Shown one piece after another: positions 6,341-11,638 of a stretch of DNA of 11,638 bases. A program made the translations under genes and the position numbers. The notes beneath the pieces are model-generated. The model saw only the letters and a program-made list of their open reading frames with translations. It had not been told where the DNA came from and searched no databases. Positions within the stretch are counted from its first letter, which is position 1. Each line of letters begins with the position of its first letter. The DNA comes from DATECU01 sp035286745 (GTDB lineage: Bacteria > Acidobacteriota > Vicinamibacteria > Fen-336). Where the stretch lies: contig DATECU010000168.1 of NCBI GenBank assembly GCA_035286745.1, positions 1-11,638 on the forward strand, in the 5' to 3' direction.

Positions 6341-7096
6341 CTAGTCCTCGGTTTCCGGCGGCAGCCCCAGAACCTCGGTGGCGGCGTCCCGCGGGGCCTC
6401 AACCGGAGCGTCGCCGACGATGCGGCCGTCGCGGAAGGTGATAACCCGTTTGGCGTAGGCGGCGATGTCGTGCTCGTGGGTGATGAGCAGGACGGTGATG
6501 CCCCGGTCGTGGTTCAGCCGCTGCAGGATGCTCATGATCTCGAGGCTGGTGCGGCTATCCAAGTTGCCGGTGGGCTCGTCGGCGAGCAGCACCTCGGGAT
6601 CGTTGACCAGCGCCCGGGCGATGGCCACCCGCTGCTGCTGGCCGCCCGAAAGCTGGTTGGGTGTGTGGTGGGCGCGGGAGCTGAGGCCGACCGCATCCAG
6701 GAGCGAGAGGGCCTTCTGATGGCGCTCGGCGGCGGTTCGCGAGCGGCCGTTGTACATGAGGGGCAGCTCGACGTTTTCGAGGGCGGTGGTTCGAGACAGC
6801 AGGCTGAAGTTCTGGAAGATGAAGCCGATCTTGTGGTTGCGCAGCAGCGCGCGACGGTCCTTGTCGAACCCGGAGACGTCGAGGCCGTCCAGGTAGTAGT
6901 GGCCCGAGGTGGGGCGGTCCAGAAGGCCGAGGATGTTCATGAAGGTGGACTTGCCGCTGCCCGAGGCACCCACAACAGCCACCAACGACCCGGACTCGAT
7001 GCTGAGGCTCACCCCCCTGAGGGCGTGGACGGTGACGTCCCCCAAGGCGTAGCTCTTTCGCAGGTCCTCGACTCGTACCAGGGGAGCGCCGGCCAT
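6341..7096 (-). CDS. MacB/LolD-type ABC transporter ATPase
   Basis: This is the cytoplasmic ATP-hydrolysing subunit paired with the downstream permease. The 251 residues have all ABC motifs: Walker A GASGSGKS (43-50), Q-loop Q95 in FIFQNF, signature LSGGQ (149-153), Walker B VLLADEPT (169-176) with D173 and E174, and the switch histidine H207 in LITHEHD. GNLDSRT after Walker B is typical of the MacB/LolD subfamily. The gene starts five bases after the adaptor stop, with AGGGG just upstream, and ends two bases before the permease ATG. The C-terminal 25 residues past the ATPase core are acidic/proline-rich and not conserved in the family. Confidence 0.96.
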   Translation of the reverse strand: MAGAPLVRVEDLRKSYALGDVTVHALRGVSLSIESGSLVAVVGASGSGKSTFMNILGLLDRPTSGHYYLDGLDVSGFDKDRRALLRNHKIGFIFQNFSLLSRTTALENVELPLMYNGRSRTAAERHQKALSLLDAVGLSSRAHHTPNQLSGGQQQRVAIARALVNDPEVLLADEPTGNLDSRTSLEIMSILQRLNHDRGITVLLITHEHDIAAYAKRVITFRDGRIVGDAPVEAPRDAATEVLGLPPETED

Positions 7097-7101
7097 GACC
7101 C

Positions 7102-8484
7102 CTACTCGCGACGACGGTCGGGGGGACGAGTCGGCGAGAAGGGGTTGGCGCTGGGCGACGCGCCGGAGCGCGCCGATCCCATGGGCCGGCCCAGGCCTAA
7201 GTCGTAGCCGGTGATCACGCTGGCTCCCTCGTCGAGGCCCTCCTTCACCTCCACGAACTGGCCGTCGGAGATCCCGGTCCGAATGCGCTTGGGCTCCGGC
7301 TGGCCCTTGGGGCTGGCCACGAAGACCAGGGCCGGTCGGCCCGCTCCCTCGCGTGGACGGACGCCCGTGCCCGCTGGTGAGCCGGGTTCTTCCCCCGCCG
7401 AGCGGCCCATTCCCCTGCCGCCCCCGGGTCGGCCCTCGCCGCCAGGACGTCCCGCCGGAGCCGCCATGGCCGCATCACGGCCGCCGGCGCCGGGCCGGCC
7501 GCCCGGTCCAGATCGAGCCTCGAAGCCCTGGGGCCGGAAGCGCAGAGCGGAGGCGGGAATGCGCAGCGCGTTCTCGACCCGGCGCACGATCACCGAGACG
7601 GTGGCCGTCATGCCGGGCATCAGCTTCTGTTCCGGGTTGTCGACGGCGATGATGGTGTTGTAGGTGACGACGTTCTGCACCGTGGTGGGCTGCAAGCGCA
7701 CCTGCTCCACCCGGCCCCTGAAGTTCCGCTCCGGGTAGGCGTCGACCCGGAAGCTCACCTCCTGGTCCATCTGCACCCGGCCGATGTCCGCCTCGTCGAT
7801 GGAGGCGTTCACCCGCATCCGCGTCAGGTCGTTGGCGATCACGAACAGGACCGGCGCCTGGAAGGAGGCGGCCACCGTCTGGCCCACGCTGACGTTGCGG
7901 GCGATCACGATGCCGTCGATGGGGGCGGCGATGATGCTGTGGTCGAGGTCGACCTCGGCCTGGTTGACGCTGGCTTCCGCCTGGGTGACCGCGGCATCGG
8001 CCGCCTTCACTTGGGCCACCGCCGAGGCCTGGTTGGCGCGCGCGGTCTCCAGGTCGCTCTGGGGCAGCAGGTTCTGGTTGGCCAGTTCCTCGGCTCGGAC
8101 CAGCTTCTGCTGGGTGTCGCCCACCCCGGCCCGCGCGCGTTCGGCGTTGGCGCGAGCCGAGACCAGGTTGGCTCGCGCCTGTCCCAGGCGGGCTTCGAAC
8201 AGCGAGGGATCGAGGCGGGCGATCACCTGACCCTTCTTGACCACCGAGTTGAAGTCGGCGAGGAGGTTCAGGATGGTGCCCGAGACCTGCGAACCCACCT
8301 GGACGGTGGTGACCGCCTCCACGATGCCGGTGGCGCCCACCACCTCGGCGATCTCGCCGCGCTCCACGCTGGTTGTCGTGTAGCCGAGATCCTTGGGCTT
8401 GCGGGTGAGAAAGAAGGCGGCTGCCACCACGACCAGCAGGCCGACAGCCAGCAGAGCGAATCGAGGGGGTCGAATCGTCACCAT
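7102..8484 (-). CDS. Periplasmic adaptor (membrane fusion protein, MacA/HlyD type)
   Basis: This protein bridges the inner-membrane ABC complex and the TolC-type channel. The 460 residues begin with an N-terminal membrane anchor (about 8-26). A split lipoyl domain follows (about 55-92 and 183-215; VSGTILNLL, then IIAAPIDGIVIARNVSVGQ), with an Ala/Gln-rich coiled-coil hairpin between its halves (about 95-180). Then come the beta-barrel domain (about 220-300) and the membrane-proximal domain ending near 430. Between IPASALRFRP (309-318) and ALVFVA (385-390) lies an unusual Gly/Pro/Arg-rich insert of about 65 residues, and the last 25 residues are also low-complexity. No Shine-Dalgarno is evident before ATG 8484; a dyad sits there instead. 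It is the first gene of the adaptor-ATPase-permease block. Confidence 0.94.
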   Translation of the reverse strand: MVTIRPPRFALLAVGLLVVVAAAFFLTRKPKDLGYTTTSVERGEIAEVVGATGIVEAVTTVQVGSQVSGTILNLLADFNSVVKKGQVIARLDPSLFEARLGQARANLVSARANAERARAGVGDTQQKLVRAEELANQNLLPQSDLETARANQASAVAQVKAADAAVTQAEASVNQAEVDLDHSIIAAPIDGIVIARNVSVGQTVAASFQAPVLFVIANDLTRMRVNASIDEADIGRVQMDQEVSFRVDAYPERNFRGRVEQVRLQPTTVQNVVTYNTIIAVDNPEQKLMPGMTATVSVIVRRVENALRIPASALRFRPQGFEARSGPGGRPGAGGRDAAMAAPAGRPGGEGRPGGGRGMGRSAGEEPGSPAGTGVRPREGAGRPALVFVASPKGQPEPKRIRTGISDGQFVEVKEGLDEGASVITGYDLGLGRPMGSARSGASPSANPFSPTRPPDRRRE

Positions 8485-8504
8485 AACGGGAGTTTAGACC
8501 CGTT
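8485..8504. promoter_or_regulatory. Perfect dyad directly upstream of the adaptor start codon
   Basis: AACGGG (8485-8490) and CCCGTT (8499-8504) form a perfect 6-base inverted repeat around an 8-base AT-rich centre. It abuts the ATG of the adaptor gene where a ribosome site would be expected. It could be a repressor operator or an RNA hairpin that controls translation. A TAAACT inside the centre on the - strand resembles a -10 box but has no good -35 partner. Function is not shown. Confidence 0.4.
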
Positions 8505-8553
8505 CGACGCCGGAGCGTTGAGCCCATCCGGTCAAAGCTTGTGAAGGAAGGAA

Positions 8554-8576
8554 ACGGGGGCCAGAGCGGCCCCCGT
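8554..8576 (-). terminator. Rho-independent terminator after the TolC-family gene
   Basis: ACGGGGGCC and GGCCCCCGT form a perfect 9-base stem around a 5-base loop. On the - strand the stem is followed by the pyrimidine tract TTTCCTTCCTT (8553-8543). It lies 24 bases after the stop of the TolC gene and about 70 bases before the adaptor start. The T-tract is interrupted, so read-through into the adaptor operon is plausible, making the hairpin an attenuator between the two parts of the exporter locus. Confidence 0.7.
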
Positions 8577-8599
8577 GAACCGAGTCGGCCCGCCGCCGC

Positions 8600-10201
8600 C
8601 TATTGCTGCGAGCTGGCGCTGCTGGTGCGGCTGCTGCTGGTGCGCGAGCTGCTGGTGCTGGTCGCCGCCGAGGCGAAGGAAACGCTGCCGCCCGCCTCCT
8701 GGACCTTCTCGAAGCTCACCTGGCTCTTGCGGTAGTCGGCCACCGCGCGCAGCTCGGACACCTCGGCCAGCGCCAGGTCGCGCTGCGCCTGCGTGACCAT
8801 GAAGTTGGTGGACATGCCGGCGGCAAAGCGCTTCTCCTCGGCGTCCAGGCGCCGCTGCTGCAAGACGCGGGCGGCCCGGGTGGACTCCACGCGCTTGTAG
8901 TTGGCCTCCACCGAGCGGGCCGCACTGCGCACCTCGGTGGTGATCTGCATCTCCAGGCGGCGAAGGCTGAGCTGGGCCTGATCGAGCGCAACCTGGGCCT
9001 GGGCCTTGGCTGCCGACGCCGAGCGGTTCAGGATGGGGTAGGAGACGTTCACGCCTAGCGACCAGGTCGGGTAGTCCCTTCCGAACACCTCGCTCACCGC
9101 GTCGCCGTAACCGCCGGGAACGGTGGCGATCACCGGACCGAGGGGGTTGCTGCCACGGTCGATCTGGGTGCCGCCCAGACCGCTGGTTCCATAGGAGGCC
9201 ACCAGGTTGACGCCGGGAAGGGCCGCGCTCTTGGCCAGTCGCAGCGACGCCTCGGTGTTCTCCAGGCTCTTGCGCGTCGCCACCACGTCGGTGCGGTTCT
9301 CCAGCGCCTTCTTGATGGCGGCCTCGACGTCCACCTGCACCTGCTCCGCCGAAGGCCGGTCCGACGGCACGATGCGCAGGGCCCACATCTCGGGAGCGCT
9401 CTGCTCGAAGATGGCGCGCCTCAGCGCGTCCTCGGCGTCGGCCAGCGCCGTCTCGGCCGTGATCACGCCCTCTTCGCGGCTGGCCACCTCGGACTCCGCG
9501 GCCACCACGTCCAGTGGGGCCATGGTCCCCACCCTCACCTTGATCTGGTTCTCCTCCAGAAGCTTCTTGGCCAGGGTCAGGCTCTTGCGCTGCGCCTCCA
9601 GGTTGTCCAAGGTGAAGATCAGGTCGTAGTAGAGCTGCTTGACGGAGGCCAGGGTGTTGATGACCGTTTGGCGAAACTGGATGTCCGAGATCTCCCGGTT
9701 GCGCTTGGCCACCCGGATCTGATGCCGGCTGCTGTCGATCCTGAGATCGCGGAGCAGCGGCTGGGTCAGATTCAGGCTGAGGCGCGAGTCGAAGCTCGGG
9801 TTGAAGGTGGTTCCCAGGGCGTTCGAGTCGGTCTTCGAGTTGTTGAAGGCGAGGCTGAGGGTGGCCCCGGTGGGGACGTACTGCGCCACGCCGAAGTTGA
9901 AGGTCGTGGAGTCGGTATCGGTTGCCTGGAAGGCGCTCCCGGGACGTGCCGACCGCGAGGTCTGGCTGAGGGTGCTGGTGAAGTACGGATCGTAAACGCC
10001 GCGGGCGGCCTTCACGCTGAGCGCGCTGGCCTCCGGGTTCGATCGCTCCACGGCGATGTCCAGGTTCTTTTCGAGCGCGCGCTTCACGGCCTCGTCGAGC
10101 GAGAGGTTGAGGACCGGCCGGTCCTGGGCGCGTGCCGTGCTGGCCAAGAGAACGGGCAGGGTCAGAGCCAGGGCGAGGGCGGGACGGGTTTTCACGAGCA
10201 T
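8600..10201 (-). CDS. TolC-family outer-membrane efflux protein
   Basis: This is the outer-membrane channel of the tripartite exporter, 533 residues. A signal peptide (about 1-25, TARA/QD) is followed by the two tandem OEP domains (about 34-265 and 287-500). These have long Ala/Gln/Glu-rich helices, for example 395-450, and the typical N-terminal LSLDEAVKRALEKNLDI (33-49). GMSTNFMVTQAQRDLALAE (462-480) is the usual second-repeat helix. Beta-barrel-like stretches occur near 98-150 and 330-390. The final 25 residues are almost only Ser, Thr, Ala and Arg and are encoded by a short tandem repeat. Start ATG 10201 is well supported by GGAGGT (10216-10211) nine bases upstream. The gene has its own promoter and terminator. 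Pairing with the downstream adaptor and MacB-type genes is inferred from order. Confidence 0.95.
   Translation of the reverse strand: MLVKTRPALALALTLPVLLASTARAQDRPVLNLSLDEAVKRALEKNLDIAVERSNPEASALSVKAARGVYDPYFTSTLSQTSRSARPGSAFQATDTDSTTFNFGVAQYVPTGATLSLAFNNSKTDSNALGTTFNPSFDSRLSLNLTQPLLRDLRIDSSRHQIRVAKRNREISDIQFRQTVINTLASVKQLYYDLIFTLDNLEAQRKSLTLAKKLLEENQIKVRVGTMAPLDVVAAESEVASREEGVITAETALADAEDALRRAIFEQSAPEMWALRIVPSDRPSAEQVQVDVEAAIKKALENRTDVVATRKSLENTEASLRLAKSAALPGVNLVASYGTSGLGGTQIDRGSNPLGPVIATVPGGYGDAVSEVFGRDYPTWSLGVNVSYPILNRSASAAKAQAQVALDQAQLSLRRLEMQITTEVRSAARSVEANYKRVESTRAARVLQQRRLDAEEKRFAAGMSTNFMVTQAQRDLALAEVSELRAVADYRKSQVSFEKVQEAGGSVSFASAATSTSSSRTSSSRTSSASSQQ
8618..8659. repeat. 15-base tandem repeat at the 3' end of the TolC-family gene
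   Basis: GCTGCTGGTGCG occurs at 8618-8629 and again at 8633-8644, and GCTGCTGGTGCT at 8648-8659, all spaced exactly 15 bases. The - strand translation is a pentad repeat of the form S-S-S-R-T. The array keeps frame, so changes in copy number would lengthen or shorten the protein tail without truncating it. Confidence 0.7.
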
Positions 10202-10255
10202 GCTGACGTAACCTCCAGGCGGCGGTTGAAGACGGCGTGCTGGCAGAGCCCGACG

Positions 10256-10283
10256 ATTATAGCCGACGCTTCCAAGGACTCCA
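10256..10283 (-). promoter_or_regulatory. Predicted promoter of the TolC-family gene
   Basis: The - strand has a perfect TATAAT at 10261-10256. The -35 is weak: TGGAGT at 10283-10278 matches 3 of 6 with a 16-base spacer. Transcription would start near 10249, giving a leader of about 48 bases that includes the GGAGGT ribosome site. A weak -35 with a consensus -10 suggests an activator or an alternative sigma factor, but no activator gene is in the window. Confidence 0.5.
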
Positions 10284-10376
10284 CGGAATCAAACGAGCAG
10301 GACACGCCAAAAGATCCCGAATTCCCGGCCCGGTGTCCAGCCCTCTGGATGGGAATCTTGTGAAAAGAAAGCACCG

Positions 10377-10406
10377 TTGACTCGGCCGTCCGCACGGGAT
10401 TAGCAT
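10377..10406 (+). promoter_or_regulatory. Candidate promoter for the TonB-dependent receptor
   Basis: TTGACT (10377-10382) and TAGCAT (10401-10406) are separated by 18 bases and match consensus in 5 and 4 positions. This would give a long leader of about 230 bases. A closer alternative is TAGAAT at 10533-10538, whose -35 region (GCGACT, 10511-10516) is poor and which would give a leader of about 100 bases. I cannot choose between them. Confidence 0.35.
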
Positions 10407-10582
10407 TTGCCTCTGCTGATGGACGGAAACCTGACCTTGCTCGCGGGGGGTTTCGAGCCGAGCGCAGTGGGGGGCTGTCTGGTCCACCATACTCAACCGA
10501 GTAGAGATCCGCGACTTCGGGGCATGCGGGGATAGAATGGCGGCTGTTCTTTACCTGGTTCAGGAGATCAAAGCGCCAGCCA

Positions 10583-10608
10583 CCGGGGGTTCCAGACAGG
10601 AACCTCGG
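10583..10608 (+). promoter_or_regulatory. Leader hairpin upstream of the TonB-dependent receptor
   Basis: GGTTCC (10588-10593) and GGAACC (10599-10604) pair perfectly around AGACA. The stem can be extended by one wobble, one G-C pair and, past a bulge, CC with GG. It ends 24 bases before the ribosome site AGGAG. No T-run follows, so it is not a standard terminator. It might stabilise the mRNA or modulate translation; this is inference. Confidence 0.4.
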
Positions 10609-10644
10609 CATGGACACGGCGAACACCAGTTCAGGAGAACTCGA

Positions 10645-11638
10645 ATGAAGCTCACCGTTTGCAGGACACTTGCCGTTCTCGCGTCTTGCGCTCTGCTATG
10701 GCCGGCCGGCCATGCCTACGCGCAGGGCGTGACCACCGGCTCGATCACCGGTGTCGTGACCGACCCACAGAAGCAGGCCGTTCCAGGCGCGACCGTGGTC
10801 GCGGTTCACGAACCGTCGGGTACCAAGTACGAAGCCTCCACCCGTGCCGACGGCGGGTTCTCCATTCCCGGCATGCGGGTCGGCGGTCCCTACACGGTCA
10901 CCGTTTCCCTCGCCGGATTCCAGCCGCAAACCACCAAGGGCGTGTTCCTCAATCTGGGCGTGGCTACCGACCTGGAGTTGGCCCTGAGCACACTGGAGGT
11001 GACCGAGGTCATCACGGTCACGGCGCAGGCGGATCCCGTGTTCAGCTCAGCCCGGACCGGCGCGGCCACCACGGTGAGCCGCGAGGCGATCCAGACCATG
11101 CCCACGATCAACGACCGCATCAACGACTTCGCGCGCCTGAGTCCGCAGTACTCCGGCGGCCCCTTCGGCGGCTCCTTTGCGGGCCAGGACAACCGCCTCA
11201 ACAACATCACGATCGATGGCGCCTACTTCAACAACTCCTTTGGTCTGGCGGGCCAGCCGGGCGACCGCACGAGCGTGGCTCCGGTTTCAATGTCGGCCAT
11301 CCAGGAGGTGCAGATCAACACCGCTCCCTACGACGTGCGGCAGGGGCACTTCGTGGGCGCAGGGGTGAACTCGATCACCCGCAGCGGTGACAATGAGTAC
11401 CGCGGCTCGGCCTACTACTGGTTCCGCGACGACAGCCTGGTCGGCACCGAGGCCAAGGGCGCGACGGTGGACCCCGGGACCTTCGATTTCAAGAAGTATG
11501 GGGGCTGGGCGGCCGGTCCGATCCTCAAGGACAGGCTGTTCTTCTTCGGCCTGATCGAGGACGAGTCCTTCGAAGCGCCGGGGACGACCTTCCGTGCCAA
11601 CACCGGTGGCGAGCCGGCGGTGGGCAACGTCACCCGGG
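10645..11638 (+). CDS. Oar-type TonB-dependent receptor with carboxypeptidase-regulatory-like domain, 5' part
   Basis: This is the N-terminal 331 residues of an outer-membrane receptor that runs off the right edge without a stop. A signal peptide (about 1-26, AYA/Q) is followed by a carboxypeptidase-regulatory-like beta-sandwich (about 31-117). Its landmarks are TGSITGVVTDPQ, VPGATV, DGGFSIPG and GPYTVTVSLAGFQ. A plug-like domain comes next (about 120-250), with NRLNNITIDGAYFNNSFG (183-200), IQEVQINTAPYDVRQG (219-234) and NSITRSGDNEYRGSAYYWF (242-260). Then the beta-barrel begins, with GPILKDRLFFFGLIED (291-306). No certain TonB box was recognised. ATG 10645 has AGGAG seven bases upstream. 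Relatives exceed 1000 residues and import carbohydrates, peptides or other large ligands; the ligand here is unknown. Acidobacteriota carry many such genes. Confidence 0.93.
   Translation, partial: MKLTVCRTLAVLASCALLWPAGHAYAQGVTTGSITGVVTDPQKQAVPGATVVAVHEPSGTKYEASTRADGGFSIPGMRVGGPYTVTVSLAGFQPQTTKGVFLNLGVATDLELALSTLEVTEVITVTAQADPVFSSARTGAATTVSREAIQTMPTINDRINDFARLSPQYSGGPFGGSFAGQDNRLNNITIDGAYFNNSFGLAGQPGDRTSVAPVSMSAIQEVQINTAPYDVRQGHFVGAGVNSITRSGDNEYRGSAYYWFRDDSLVGTEAKGATVDPGTFDFKKYGGWAAGPILKDRLFFFGLIEDESFEAPGTTFRANTGGEPAVGNVTR

Larger units (their letters stand above)
10202..10644. other. Divergent regulatory region between TolC-family gene and TonB receptor (443 bases)
   Basis: No gene is supported; the reading frames crossing it resemble no family and one runs into the TolC start. 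It is visibly less GC-rich than its surroundings. It contains the TolC ribosome site (10211-10216) and -10 box, candidate promoters for the receptor gene, and a small dyad TACTC-aacc-GAGTA (10490-10503) about 30 bases upstream of a TAGAAT box. A hairpin lies in the receptor leader, and the receptor ribosome site AGGAG is at 10633-10637. Confidence 0.65.

Noticed and set aside
4942..6402. A 486-codon open frame on the - strand in another frame over the permease gene
   Set aside because: It is an Arg/Gly/Pro/His-rich shadow frame. The permease frame has helices and conserved MacB motifs throughout.
7475..8527. A 350-codon - strand frame overlapping the adaptor gene
   Set aside because: It is a Gly/Arg/Pro/His-rich shadow of the adaptor, with no motif.
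8532..9386. A 284-codon - strand frame that passes through the TolC 3' end and the terminator
   Set aside because: It is a shadow frame with Gln/Gly/Arg bias that reads through the terminator hairpin.
10192..10626. A 144-codon - strand frame in the divergent intergenic region
   Set aside because: It overlaps the TolC start and its promoter and ribosome site. No family resemblance was seen.
10659..11390. A 243-codon + strand frame inside the TonB receptor gene
   Set aside because: The frame starting at 10645 encodes the signal peptide, regulatory domain and plug and stays open to the edge. The other frame is Arg/His/Gly-rich.

Overview
The window looks like chromosome of a GC-rich, diderm bacterium, most likely an Acidobacteriota member. 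The main clue is the rightmost gene, a TonB-dependent receptor of the Oar type with an N-terminal carboxypeptidase-regulatory-like domain, a family greatly expanded in that phylum. The periplasmic and outer-membrane proteins, including a complete tripartite exporter, show an outer membrane. The phylum call is inference from family knowledge, not from a marker gene. No rRNA, tRNA, CRISPR array, transposase, integrase or phage gene was seen.

Left part (1-1360, + strand): the last 37 codons of a probable membrane transporter, then lysA (diaminopimelate decarboxylase) three bases later. The next three genes run convergently on the - strand (4802 down to 1530): a secreted two-SH3 NlpC/P60 peptidase, a family 5 peptide-binding protein and a class A beta-lactamase-like serine hydrolase. 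The first two resemble the YkfC/DppE pair used in murein-peptide salvage, so the cluster probably handles cell-wall peptides in the periplasm. Its promoter lies so close to the first ATG that the mRNA may be leaderless.

Middle to right (5121-10201, - strand): a tripartite export system in the order TolC-family outer-membrane protein, MacA/HlyD-type adaptor, MacB-type ATPase, MacB-type permease. The last three are almost contiguous (gaps of 5 and 2 bases). A hairpin terminator separates the TolC gene from the adaptor gene. Far right (10645 to the edge, + strand): the Oar-type receptor, divergent from the TolC gene across a 443-base regulatory gap.

Two copies of an intergenic element flank the peptidase cluster, at 1375-1526 and 4921-5028. 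Each has CAGC repeated every 7 bases in the left arm and GCTG in the right arm, so the element can fold into a long imperfect hairpin; the loops differ in length and sequence. This is the least ordinary structure in the window. Other points of interest are the missing canonical catalytic residues in the serine hydrolase, a Gly/Pro/Arg-rich insert in the adaptor, and a Ser/Thr tail on the TolC protein encoded by a 15-base tandem repeat. I did not find a clearly new multi-gene system; the genes fall in recognisable families.
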